Of a DNA stretch of 64,000 nucleotides, positions 14,251-26,491 are shown one piece after another. The first letter of the stretch is position 1. Each line of letters opens with the position of its first letter. The stretch spans positions 8,594,896 to 8,658,895 of the forward strand of contig OY986963.1 in assembly GCA_963920575.1 (NCBI GenBank), given 5' to 3'. Position numbers and translations under genes: made by a program. A model generated the notes under the pieces. The model ran no database searches. It was not told the DNA's origin and worked only from the letters and a program-made list of their open reading frames with translations. The DNA comes from Narthecium ossifragum (Eukaryota; Streptophyta; Magnoliopsida; Dioscoreales; Nartheciaceae).

Positions 14251-14528
14251 TAACCACCACTACCCCCCACAAGTCCCTTCCACGTGGCTTTATCTCGATC
14301 GTATGATATATCTAGGCATAACTTGGATTAGACATCCTCAGCCGCATAAAAGAATGCACCGATCTTACATGATAGAATAGATGTGCAAGTTTTAGTTGAA
14401 AATCTTGGGATCATTGAGCTATGTCAAGCAGGGCTGGAAGAGAGCTGGGCCTAGTCCGTCTGTGACCCTTCAACGTCGAGATGTGTTTGTATTTTTTACT
14501 TATGAATCCCTCAAAACCTCGTAAATAT

Positions 14529-14880
14529 CATATATACCCCTACATTCTTTAAGTCTACATATATACTATCAAAATTTGAAAAAATGATAAACATACCCAT
14601 CCGTCTATCTCTGGCTACCTATCTAACCTAACCATGGGTTAAACCTAACAGGGCAAGTAAAATTACTTAGTTACCCCTATTACATACTTAGGCTTACATG
14701 TTTAAACCCTCACCACAATGTTAGTTTAGGAGCAATAATGTCTTTTTCATTACGCCGTTAACGGCGTTAGGAATATCCCCTACTGATTCGCCGGTAAGTA
14801 ACTTGAGGGGTATGATTATTATTTTTTCAAGTTTTTAGGAGTGTATATATAAGCTCAAAGAATATAGGAGTATATATATG
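14529..14880. mobile_element. MITE-like element with about 70-bp terminal inverted repeats
   Basis: The left arm (CATATATACCCCTACATTCT ... AAAAATGATAAACATACCC) is matched in reverse by the right arm ending near 14880 (GGGGTATGATTATTATTTTT ... GAATATAGGAGTATATATAT). The roughly 350 bp total and absence of coding sequence fit a MITE. Superfamily not determined. Confidence 0.6.
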
Positions 14881-15839
14881 TACTAGGTGTGGGCTCGTGC
14901 CCCTAACATGGTTTAAGAGAAAACCGTAATTAAGCACGAAAGTCAAATAATATATAAACCAAAGTTTGACGTGTTCATCAATGTCTAATTAAATAGAAAA
15001 AGATTTACTAAACATGCACTTTTAATTCTTGATAAGTGCATAGTTTGGGCAAAAGCATCCAAATTCAAACATATCTTAATGCCACAAAATCCTACAATCC
15101 TCGAATCAAAATCAAACTCATCCAATTCCCAACACCATTGGATCAAATTTAAAAAAAAAAACAATGCTAAAACACATAATTATCATAGAAAGACAATCTA
15201 CTCTCATGCTGTGGCGCTTCTTGGGCGGGCGCTCGACGTGGTTGGTGGCCTTCATGATCATGATAAATCTCACAAATCCTTAGTTGTTAACCTTATACTG
15301 ACCCGTTCACTCCATTGATCACCAAGAAGATTGTGACCATCATGTTGACCTCGCTGCCATTGCAACTTCAAAAAATTTGATTCTCTACTAATTTTTGGAA
15401 ATAGTCAAAAAGATCAAAACTAAGAAAATGACCAAACAAGATCTATTTCTTGTGCAAAATTTTTCAAGTACCAACTGGTACAATTATTACAACGGGAGAA
15501 TTTACTAAAATAAGCAAGAAAAAAAAGAAGGAAAAAAAGACATAATGGAATGAAAGCGGGTTCCTTGAGGGCACCATAGGCCTTGCGTCATATCCCCATC
15601 CCTTCTCAACTCTGGCAGCCCCTGGCCCGAGAAATATATGCAGTGAGGACGATGATGTCGGATAACGTGATGCCACTCCATGCCTATATCCACCCAACGA
15701 ACCACTCTTGCGCGTTGTCGGGTCACGTCGCTGCCCGCCGACATCCATTGACCATCGCTCGAGATCTGCGTCGGGATAATGATGCCTCGGCCGGTGAAGC
15801 GCGCATTTAAGACTAATACAAACCCATCAAATAAGACTC
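14881..15839. other. Gene-free repeat-rich interval
   Basis: AT-rich sequence to about 15440, then a mixed stretch with short open frames that match nothing I recognise. No convincing gene, RNA or intact element was seen. Confidence 0.5.
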
Positions 15840-16454
15840 GAAAAACTAAAGGAATTAGTGAAAACGTGAGACCTGGGGTAACTGGATGTTGGTGTTCGTC
15901 TGGAGGGCATGTGGCTAAACCAGGTAACCGAGTAAACAACCCCATGTAGATAATAAGTATATTAATAACCCTTATAAGACACAACGCGTTTTAAAGCCGT
16001 GATGACAGTAATCCGCCAGAAAACTCCAATGTTAAGTCATGGACGGAGCCCGCAAGCCCTGAGCGGCTTGTGAGGCCCGCTGGGTCTATCGTGGGACAAG
16101 ATGCCTTCGCCTGGAGGGCGGGGCTAAGTCGGGTAGCCGGGTAAGCAATCCCACAACGCCTGGGTATGGTCCGGGGTTCGATATAAGTATATAGTAAGCC
16201 CTTAATAGATACAACGCGTTTTAAAGCCGTGATGGCAATGAACCGCAGAAAAACTCCAGTGTTAAGCGTGCTTGGGCTGGAGTAGGTTTGGGAGGGGTGA
16301 CCTCCCGGGAAGTCCGATCGATCGGTGGGTTTATCGATCGATCGGCTGCGGTGAGCCAAAAGCGGATAATATTGTGTCGGACCGGGAGCCCGTGGGCCGG
16401 GGCCCAGTGGAGGGCCGGGGCGTTACACGGCCCCGGACGGCAAGGGTCGTTACA
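15840..16454 (-). mobile_element. Cassandra/TRIM-like LTR fragments carrying 5S-like sequence
   Basis: Two partial tandem copies share ACGCGTTTTAAAGCCGTGAT (near 15982 and 16213). Read on the minus strand, the block starts TGTAACGACCCTTGCCG at 16454, as an LTR would. The second copy contains a 5S rRNA-like segment and a GATCGATC pair at 16316 and 16336. Cassandra elements are the known LTR elements that carry 5S promoter sequence; assignment to that family is inferred. Confidence 0.5.
16261..16315 (+). promoter_or_regulatory. 5S rRNA-like internal promoter region
   Basis: Fifty-five bases align without gaps to the second half of plant 5S rRNA. They include an A-box-like GTTAAGCGTGCTTGGG and a C-box-like GGGGTGACCTCCCGGGAAGT. 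It is not a 5S gene, because the 5' half is absent. Confidence 0.7.
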
Positions 16455-16826
16455 GAAAAAATTATGAAAGTAGAAACATCAAGCACCTGCAAGCCCCTCG
16501 ATAGTCGATGGTGGCGTAGGCGAGCGAGAATGAGGAACCCGAAGGACTGCGAACCCTTGTGATATGTTATATGTTACATGGGTGATTCGGTTATAAAAAC
16601 CGAATTTGATTAATGAGAAATTCGGTTATTTTAGTATAGATACTCCACAAGGTTGATTGCATTAAATTAATATACTATAAATTAGATGTTTATCGCATGA
16701 ATTAAATCAACCTTGAATTACTTTATAACATTACCTAACCGCATTATATCGGTGAATTAGATCAAGCTTATTATATGCATAACCGCAACTCTCCCTTATA
16801 ACGTTGACTAGGTGGGCCCCGTGCCA
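16455..16826. other. AT-rich spacer with Helitron-like end
   Basis: Short AT-rich stretch without a gene. At 16808 it carries ACTAGGTGGGCCCCGTGCCA, half of a Helitron-like terminal hairpin whose other half resumes at 21354, after the inserted LTR. Confidence 0.5.
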
Positions 16827-17342
16827 TGTCGCGCCCCGGCCCAGGAAACCCACCCCAGACCGGGACACGAGGGGGAAATCTACATCTACTGACAACCAAC
16901 AGCGGAGACAGAATACAATAAACGAAAGGCGGAAGTAAAGTTAACATTAACTATAACAAAACGTTATAAACATCAAAGTTACATGTACAATTATCAAAAA
17001 GAGATTACAACTTTTGGAGTCTCCGCAAACGCATAGACAAAACCGTCCTGGCTCTCAAACATGGTTTCCTGGCGACGCGCTGCCGCAGGATGAGCACCGG
17101 GGGCCCACAGGGGAAGCGCTGGTACCTGTACTTACAAACACCGCGGTCCATGTAGGCATGAGCAAAAAGCTCAGTAGGGTTCTACTCTACGACACACACA
17201 AAGAAGGGCGACTCCAACCGTACTAACTCTGTGCCAGTACAACCCCTAAACCCAAACTTCTCATAGCACGACATCACAGCACAAGGAAAACACAACATGC
17301 AAGATGACATACATAGTATAATCCAGTTAGAACAGACACTGC

Positions 17343-17560
17343 CTGGGCTGGGCTTACTCCGACGGCCCCTAAAGTACAAGAACACTAGGCTGGGCTTACT
17401 CCGACGGCCCTTGGGCTGGGCTTACTCCGACGGCCCTTAAAGTACAAGAACACTGGGCTGGGCTTACTCCGACGGCCCTTGGTCTGGGCTTACTCCGACG
17501 GCCCTTAAAGTACAAGAACACTGGGCTGGGCTTACTCCGACGGCCCCTAAAGTACAAGAA
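17343..17560. repeat. Tandem GGGCTGGGCTTACTCCGACG array
   Basis: About six copies of a 24-26 bp unit, some separated by CTAAAGTACAAGAACACT, lie inside solo LTR family 1. The spacing alternates between directly adjacent units and units with the spacer. Confidence 0.85.
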
Positions 17561-18916
17561 CCTACACGACCTCGAATGCACAGGAAAGCAAGACAAAGAT
17601 ACTACCATAGAACAAACATGCATATAATTAACAATATTAACAGAATAAACAAGACAAAATAAACAAAGCAGTAAAGCAGACAATTAAACACAGTAAAGCA
17701 AGCAACAAACAGGACAATTATAAATAAAGCAGTAAAACAAACAAATAATATAACAGTATAAGCAAACATCATTTATCGTAATATCACTAACATGCCATTC
17801 CTTGTTGCCCTCAGATACTGTTCCTGGGAAACCCTGCATCGATCCGAATGTACCCATGGATCGATCCGACAGCCCTCAATGAACAGTAGAGAAAAATAAT
17901 ATAATATTCCGGCATATAATATTATATTCCAAACATCAAATATTCTCTACATGGCCGCTGTTTGATCCGTCGATCCGACGCCCAACCGACGTTGGATTTG
18001 GGATCCAAGCTAGCCCCCAGTAGATCTATAAGCATGGATCAACATACCCAAAATCCAGATTCATCCAACGGTTAGATTAACGGGAAAACGTTAATCAAAA
18101 TTACTAATTAAACTAACTTACCAGTTAATTACTGCAACGCAGCCCGCCAGTAATCAATTCATAACAATTCGTAGAAAAATCGGAAAAATGCGAAATAAGA
18201 TGGAGTGGAAAGCTAACTCATAGATCTACAACTCTTGTATTCAACAAAACCCAAGATCATGCTCGTACCAGCCGGGAATCTCGCCGCAAGCTGGCTGTTC
18301 TTCATGAACAGCAGAAAACCGGAAAAACCGCGAGTAATCATGCATAAATCCCACTCAAAACTCATCCAAAGATCATAAAACTTAACAAAGAAACTCTACT
18401 AGGCAAGATGCATCTAATACATGAAGATCAGCTGGATCCATCGGTTAGATATGGAGAAACCCATTAAGGAGTACAAGTGGGTAGAACACCTACCGAGACC
18501 GCTAATCCTTGGATGATCCCCGCTAAACCGCTGCTAACCAAGCTACTAAACCACGTCCAAGATCGTCCTCACGTCGCCACGATTCCAACGAGCCTTCAAG
18601 CTCCCAAAATGGTGGCCGGAGGAGGGAGAACGACGAAGGAGAGCGGGCTGCCGGAAGAAAACAGAGCAAGCTCTGCTTGCGGGAAGAAGAACCATCCAAG
18701 GAGAAGGAGACAAGAGAAGAGAAGGGAAGGAGGGGAAGAAAAGAGGAAGGAAGAGTAGGGGAAGGCCGGGAAAGCCGGGGAAAAGGAGGTGAGGCCATCC
18801 CCTCGCTGACAAAGGGAGTGACGACCACGACGGGCGTCCTCGCAGAGGAAAACAAGGCCGACTCAATCTTGAGTCCGATCGATCGTTTCTATGCGCGATC
18901 GATCGCTCACGGGCCG

Positions 18917-21146
18917 TGACTTGCCCTCAAATATGAGTTAGCTTATACTCCCAAGCGCAGGAGTTGTCAAAGTTAAACAAGGGTGAGTCCCAAGATCATT
19001 TACCACAGGGAGCGATGGAATTTAAAACTGGAAACTTTAAATGCAAAAGAAGAAGAGTAAAAACTATTTTTGTGTTTTTTAACAAAAAGGAAAGCGATAG
19101 AAGATGTTTTGGGATTTTTGAAATAAAGGTTTGTAAAGTTTAAAACATAAATAAAGTAAATAAAGGTGAGATAACAAGTGGAAGAAGGTGTAGTCTCAAC
19201 CTTCACTATCTTTCAAATTAGATGTACAAATTGGATCATCTAACACTTCACTAAGTTAGGGTTCTTGTCATCGAACCCTAACTAGGTAAATACGGCATTC
19301 AAAACATGTGTAGATACACAAAGGTAGAGGCCAATGGTTTGTCAAAACTTGTTTCTAGGTATGAAAATACCAAGAGTCACTAGTCATAGGCAACAAGATC
19401 ATTAGTGGAATCTATACCCCTAACTACTCAATGGGCTAACCTCAAGGTAGGCCAAAAGAAAGACTAAGGGACTCTATACCCTTAGAACTCAAGGCCTTTA
19501 GATAACCCTAACTTAAGCCTTGCTAAAAAGAGAGGAATCTATACCTCTAATTCTAGACAAGACATTAGGATCAACCTAAATGAAGATATATCAAGGATGT
19601 AAAGGGATCTATACCTCTAATCACTTGATTCTAACAATTCTAGCATGCATCTCAAAGAAAATAGAGGGATCTATGCCTCTAAAAGCAAAGAGAAGCTAGA
19701 GGAATAGAAAATGAAACAAGTATTGTAATCAAACCATTCTTTTCTTTGAAATCAAACCAAATCCAAAATGTAATCCTATAGAAAGATAGATCGGGATGAG
19801 ATCTACAAGTCTTTAGTTACACATAATACCAAATCTACAAAGAAGAAGAACAAAATCAAAGAAAATACCAAAGAAAGCTCAAAACCCTAAAGCCTCTTCT
19901 TCTCCTCTTTTCTCCCCTTCCACCAGCTATTCCCCCTCTTTCTTGGCTGCCCTTAAGTGCCTATTTATAGGCTTGAAGCATAGGATCCATTAAGAGGCTT
20001 AATGGGTTAATAGGATGTGGATCCAATAAGCTTTGGAGAAACCAGAAATTCAGAGGGCATTTTCGGTATACAAACTTCATTTTTTTGAGAATGGCTATTT
20101 CTGGAAAAGTTGTAGAACTTTGAATGACCTTTCCAACGGTGCCTCACACCAGAAATTCAGATTAAACTAGCAAGAGTTATCTCCGATTTACTCCAGCTCT
20201 GTCCAATGCTTCATAAGTCAGCCAAATTTGGAGCCCAAATTCCGATGTGAAAACCACCTCTGACGAGAATGTCACTTGAGACATAGTTGTAGAGCTTCAA
20301 ATTATCTTTCCAACGATACTTTGTACGAAAAATTCTGATAAGAATTGAGCAATTTATGGCCTTTTTACTTCAGCCCTGAAAAAATACGAAAACAGTAAAA
20401 TCAGCAATGTTTCGGTTCTCGTTTGACGTGCCAAATTTTGACCTGAACACAACTTGATCAAACCAAATATATGGGCTTCAAGTACACAATGAAATACACA
20501 TGTTCAAGTATTTAAGCACATTTTTTGGACTTATATGCTAGCATTTATGCATTGTCAAAGATCGCATATTATTCACTTAAGAATACGGAAAATGAAAGTG
20601 ACTTAGAGTGTCAAAATTTGATCTTTGAGCATTTAAGCGCAACCAAGTGCATGATCATCAAGTATACCATGAAATACACATGCTCAAGCTTTTAAAACAG
20701 ATTTTTAGAGCGATTGTGGATGCATTTATGCCCTGTCAAAGGATCACAAATCATTAAAGAAGAATACGGAATTTGAAAATCTACAACAATGTCATATTTT
20801 GATCCTTGACCTTTTAAACACAAATAACTCTTCTAACATCTCAAATATGGTGTAATACACATGCCCAAGCATTAAAATCAACATTTAAAGCAATTATACT
20901 CGAATTTCCACCTATTCACAAATCACATTTTTCGTTCAAAATTCAACTTCGAGTATAGAATATGTTCTTAAGAGTACGAAAAATCCCTAAACATGTCAAT
21001 CACACCGAATTAACACCAATAACATACTAAGGGTGTAAATGATCCAAATACATGAAATTCATCGTAAATATGCATTAGATAACATAAATCAAGCATGATT
21101 TGGATATGAAAATCAATCAATTGAATGCATTATAAGCATCCAATCA
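18917..21146 (-). mobile_element. Nested solo LTR (family 2), 2.23 kb
   Basis: Bounded by TGACTTGCCC and CATCCAATCA (TG...CA), with perfect 5-bp duplications GGCCG at 18912-18916 and 21147-21151. Joining the flanks restores the order seen in the uninterrupted relative near 28620-28660. A minus-strand TATA-like CCTATAAATAGG at about 19960 suggests minus orientation. No coding sequence. Confidence 0.85.
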
Positions 21147-21389
21147 GGCCGCCAGCTGCCCAAAAGCAAGCTTCTGCGCGCCCGAGCTGAGATTTTCCGA
21201 TCCCGGGTCCACCTAACCATTCTATTCAAACACATACACCAAAACAAGGCTTGTGTGTGCACACGGGTGTGAAACAAACCAACAAGGTGCAATTTACCAA
21301 ATTACCCTTATGGTCAACAACGAGCCACAGGATTTGAGGGACGGGTCCTCACATGCCAGGTGGCACGGGTAACCACCCACCCCCCCTAT

Positions 21390-24300
21390 TGTCGCGCCCC
21401 GACCCGCGTAGGCCCAACCGAGTCTGGCGACGCGAAGCGGAACCTAACCTACTACGAAAATTTTGGCGAGGTTTTCATCTAATCGTAGTGGTTACCCTAA
21501 CAAATCATAATCATCCTGTATTTACACAAATTACAAACTCAAAGACTGAAACTGATATAATATTACAAAACCTCAAATAGGGAAATTATACATTTATCAC
21601 TCCCGTAGGAGACTATCTATAACAAAAAGGTATAACACGGTAAGATCGCCACCTCTCAAGCACCGCCAGACACCGCCACGTCACCAAACACCAGCCCGGT
21701 AGGAGCGACCGAAGAAGAGCTAGCGCCAGCACCTGTAAAACGCAGCCCGGGTAGGAGTGAGCACTAAGCTCAGCATGGACACTACACTACGACACTCACA
21801 AGGGAGGGAACACAACAGTGTCGCCCTCGAGCGAGACTTGGGTGTGCAGCAAGGGTCCCATAACCCTTTGCCGGTGTCCCTAGGCATATCCAACCATGGT
21901 CACCCTAAAGGACTGGGCCCATCCTGGATACACCTAGTATTGCAGGGTTCCAGCTGTGGTTACCCTAACGAACTGGGCCCACACTGGTTGCCACTGCGGG
22001 CAGGAACAGACACTGCCTGTGTGAGGGCCCGTCCCTCCGACCTGACTCGACCGCGTGGGTCGAGAGCCGGTTTCATGTTGGTTTGGTTCCGCGTCGAGTA
22101 CGATCGGGCGATCGTATGGCGGTTTGGACCCCGGGGGCATTTTGGTAAATATACCCTCTAGTGGTCAGTTTCACACCCGCGTTCCACACACTGACTTAGA
22201 TTGATGTATGTGCTTCATTAGAATCTCTAGGGTGCGTCCGATCGGAGGATCGGAGCTCGATCGGGAAAGATCGAATCGGACGGCAGAGATCGATCTGAAT
22301 CTCTATATAAGCCATGTCACTTTCTCTCTCTTTCCTTCTCTTCTCCTGTCGTTTTCTCCCCTTCTCCCTCCTTCGGCTAAGCTAGGGCTTGGAGACGCGG
22401 CTTTCGGAGCGCGGATCTTGGCGGCTCGACTGGTTGGATGCGTGGAGGAGCTACCCTACTCGCTCAAGTAGGTGTTTCTACCTCGATCTTAGGATCGGGT
22501 TCTCCTAGGATAGGTTTAATGTACTTTCGCTGTAGGAATACATGTTAGAATGCTTTGTAGCTCCTTCTACATGTAGTGTAGTTCATTTCCAGTATTCCTA
22601 CGTTGCGAATTCGATATTTTAATGGTTGGTTCCCGTATTATCGTCGTTTTGTCGGTTTTCGTCCATTTGGACCTAGATAGGAGATTTAACCGTCAAAAAT
22701 GTGATTTCTTTATACCATTGGATTCTCCATCGAGAATTACACTCGATTGCAAAATCTCATTGTTTTCCAACTTGATTTGATCCTTGAAATCCAAGAAATT
22801 GGATTTCCGGCACTGTTCTAATGAACTATGCCCAAGGCTCAACGGTCGATCGGTGCATCGACCGTCAAGCATTGTTTTGCTCTTTCTGGGCCTGACGGTC
22901 TACCGGCGGATCGACCGTCGCATCGTCCGTCAGGCTCTGTCGGGATTTTGGACTCCCACGGTCGATGGATCGATCGACCGCGGACTCTCTCCCTTTTTCA
23001 TCCCACCTGACGGTCGACCGTCGCATGGACCGTCAGGCGCTGTTTGGTTTTTGGGCTTCCCATGGTCGATGAGTGGATCGACCGTCACCCCTTGGTTTTC
23101 TTCGCCTTTGTCTCATGGTCGACCCCAACATCAACCGTGACATCGTCCGTGGTCTCACAGTCGATCGCCGGATCGACCGTGACATCGTTCGTGGGCCCTT
23201 GAGCTTTGTTTTCTGGCCTTTCTTGGATGGTTTTGATTTGTGATTAATATCTAAACATGTTAGGAAGCATGTATGTGGATGTTGTGGGGTTTTCAAAGGC
23301 TTTCTATCGAATTTATGGAACCTTAGCCTCTTGCCGGCGAGTGCCGATGGTTTCGTTTGCATTTAATACATGTTTGTTTGTAGTTGAATGCTTAGTTGAT
23401 CGCCTAACCATTAGATAGCTATGAGTGCTAGCTAATGAGAAATTGTGGAACCTTAGCCTCTTGCCGGCGAGTGCCGATGGCTATTGTATAACTTTGAACC
23501 TGAAACTGATGCTCTGGCATATAGATACATCTAGGATAGATGTTTGCATATGTTCACGCATTGTGTGCATTAGAGGCATTTGAGGTTAGGCGGGCGATGG
23601 TTTGGATCGCCGATCCGATGCTCTCGGGTAGCTCGGATCTAGCCTTAGGGGCGTGGCTGGGTAGTCAGGATTAGGGTGTGATTGTATTAATCTGAATCTC
23701 ATATTCTCGAGGATTTGCGATAGTGGACTCTGATCAGTGTTTGAGGTTTAGAGGTCGTGTTGTCTTCCAAGGCCAAGTGCTAAGGATGGATGTTGATGTG
23801 TTCCCGACATGGTTCCCCAAGGCATGGTATTCCTGCTTGGGTAAGGGTGATCCTGCATGTTAAAGGGTGATCCTGCATGTTATTGTTCCTTGGCCTCCTG
23901 GTAACATGTTCTGGAGAGAGGTTTCATGACATGAGCCCTTGGGACATCGACAGGGTTGTGGGACCCGTGGCATCCGTTAGGCTTGAGCGGGAAGACAACA
24001 CTGTTGTTGTTTTCCTCCCTTCAGTGTGCCGTAGAGTAGAACCCTACTGAGCTTATCGCTCACTCCTACCCGGGCTGCGTTTGCAGGTGCAGGCGGCAAT
24101 TCTTCGTCCGTGGAGCCGGCAGGATCGGCCTTTGGCGGCGCGAGTACATCCAGAGGCGCTTGAGGTTTTGCTGGAGGATAAAACTGTTGTACCTTTTTGA
24201 TAATATATATGTTGTAAACATTTCGAATACTGTTGGGATTTTGTATAGAGCTGTCTCTTGGAAGACTTTTGTATCAAATATTGAATAGTACAACTTATGT

Positions 24301-26145
24301 TATATAAATCGAATATTTGTTTACCTCTTGATTCTAATTTGTTTAAATTTATCCGTCTTTTCGCATTTGTATCGCGCCAATGGAAAATGAATAGAGATAG
24401 GAACCCTCACGCCCAGTCCTGGATGGGTTTTCTGGGTCGGGGTGTAACAACCTGGGCGGGACCCCTCCGAAGGCCCCCAAAGACAAGAACCGACACCGGT
24501 TGCACCCACAACATCTGGCTCGAAGCAGACACGACCTCTAAACATCAAACAACATGTATTCAGGTCAAACTAACCCTATCATCGAAAACGACTGAATACT
24601 ACAAATCGAGTCCTGGACCAAGCTACCCGCAACGGTCCTAGAGCTAGATCCGGGCTACCCGAAAACCCCGGATCGGCAACGCCCTACACAAATGCAACTA
24701 GTGCACAACACAATGCATGTATGAACATGCGCAGGATAAATACAAGATAGACATGCAACAGTATGTGATGATATACAATAACAAGGTCTGGGCACGGCAC
24801 CCTGCCGGCCCGGGGTGGTGAACAAATAATTAAGGTTTAGGGACTGCTGCAGTAGTACCACCACCAACTGCCAGCAGTCCACCACAAAACCTGCACCGGG
24901 AAGCAGCCCCGCAAACAACAGCTCACATATATAACAGGTAAAGCCCTCGGCGCACGCCGGCATGCGAGGCTAAGGAAAGCTGGAGGGCTATTCGCCCGTT
25001 TATTCTAAACATCCCGGGAGTCATCACTCCCCCGGTTCACCATTTCCCTATTATAGGGCTAACATGCTTCATCATATATACAAAGTATAAAGCGGTAAAG
25101 AAAACCGACATACCAAGCCCCGCGGGCAAAAGTCATGAAAAATCCTCTCTGCTACTAAAGGATCGATCCTTTCCTAAGGAAGGATCGATCTTTTATGTAA
25201 CAGTGAGCTTCCCTCACTGTCGAGCCAGAGAAGATCATTCATTCCTCTCAGGAAGATCGATCTTTCTCGAGACAGAGGGTGCCCTTCGTGTCACGCCAAG
25301 AAAGATCGATCCTTTCTCTCAAGAAGATTGATCTTCTTCGCGACGAAGGGTAACCATGCTACCCAAGAACCGTGATCGATCTTCTCCAAGCAGAGGATCG
25401 ATCCTTCATCCGGCGCAGCATGACCAACCCAGAGGGATCGATCCTTCCTCAAGAGGGATCGATTCGGATGGGTTCTCCGGCGTCCTTCCGGCGAGAAATA
25501 CCGTCGGAAGAGACATCCAAACTTAACCAAACTCTGGGATCTGATAGATCAAGATCCCACGAGTCCAAAACTGTTGAAAACACGAGAAACAAACATGCAT
25601 ATCAAGAGATCTAAGTAAAAGAATACAATCAAACCGGAAACTCCAAAAACTCGGAATAAAAGTAGGTAGGAATCCCTACCGGAGCAAGAGCAGCTTAAAT
25701 CCAAACAGCTAGACCTTGGATCGTCCTCATATGCCTTCAAAAATCGCGAGATCTGAGCTCAAATCTCCGGATTTCAAAAGAGATTCAAGGAAGAAAGTTT
25801 CGTTTGCTATATAGGCAAACGAACCGACTTATGAATGATCGATGCTTCCCTAAGGAAGGATCGATCCTTCATAACGATCGCACTTGACTTTCTGGCACAA
25901 GAAGATCGATCTCTTAACTAGAGAAGACCGATCCTTTTTGTGCTGAAAGCTAAACTTGGGCAAGAACTCAAGCCCAAGTCCGGATCTTTCGATCCCGGGT
26001 CCCACTAACTGTTCTAACCAAACACTACCATAAACATGGTCAGTGTGTGCACACACGGGTGTGAAACAAGCCAACAAGGCGCAATTTACCAAATTGCCCT
26101 TGCGGTTCACGACGAGCCACAGGAGTAGAGGGACGGCTCCTCACA
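21390..26145 (-). mobile_element. LTR of family 1 (third copy), interrupted by a plus-strand LTR
   Basis: The minus-strand 3' end (TGTCGCGCCCCGACCC on the plus strand at 21390) and 5' start (GGCTCCTCACA ending at 26145) match the two other family-1 LTRs. The middle is replaced by an oppositely oriented LTR, 22018-24449. The right part holds seven GATCGATC pairs. Target duplications are not exact (CCTAT left, TCCCTCTAT right), so the outer boundaries are a little uncertain. Confidence 0.65.
22018..24449 (+). mobile_element. Nested LTR, plus orientation
   Basis: It begins TGTGAGGGCCCGTCCCTC and ends GGGTCGGGGTGTAACA, the family-1 LTR plan in the opposite strand. It includes the shared GGTAAAT...TTTCACACCC block near 22145-22175. 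A TATA-like TCTATATAAGCC lies at about 22301. Inside are many diverged dyads of the form ACGGTCGA/TCGACCGT (22843-23180). Flanking duplications are unclear. Confidence 0.6.
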
Positions 26146-26491
26146 TCCCTCTATCTCTCTTTATTCGGTTACTTTTACTGACATAGATCTATTGACGTCA
26201 CGTATATGATCGAGATATATGACTCAAATGATGACTCATATGCCGCGTCATAAAACTTTAATTTATAAGATAAAAAACTAGGTGGACCTCCCGTACCACC
26301 TAGCATGGGGACCGCCCACCCCCCTCCCCCTCTACATTTATATCCACGTCACGTGTGTAAAGATAGATGATATGACTCATATGTCATGTCATAAAACATT
26401 CTTTTATATGATAGACTTGGTGGGCTTCCCGTGCTAATCGCCCACCCCCTCTACCCCCCACCCCTCCCTCTCTCTACATTTACATCCACAT
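26146..26491 (-). mobile_element. Helitron-like remnants
   Basis: Two consecutive stretches (about 26278 and 26417) show ACTAGGTGGACCTCCCGTAC-type ends, minus strand, each preceded by AT-rich sequence with shared ATGACTCATATG-like words. They fit short Helitron ends; no helicase is present. Confidence 0.4.

Larger units (their letters stand above)
16827..21353 (-). mobile_element. Solo LTR (family 1), interrupted by a nested solo LTR
   Basis: On the minus strand it runs TGTGAGGAC ... GGGGCGCGACA (TG...CA). It is flanked by perfect 5-bp duplications TGCCA at 16822-16826 and 21354-21358. After removing the nested LTR (18917-21146 plus 5 bp) about 2.29 kb remain, the same length as its relative at 26492. 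There is no gag-pol, so it is a solo LTR left by LTR-LTR recombination. It carries a short tandem array (see 17343) and GATCGATC pairs. Confidence 0.85.

Noticed and set aside
16261..16315. Functional 5S rRNA gene
   Set aside because: Only the 3' half is present, with mismatches, inside an LTR-like repeat.
21757..22161. Open frame of 134 codons
   Set aside because: It crosses the junction between two LTRs and lies in non-coding LTR sequence.
25161..25464. CRISPR-like array (short repeats at regular spacing)
   Set aside because: This is a plant nuclear LTR; the repeats are 8-bp palindromes without unique spacers of CRISPR size and there are no cas genes.
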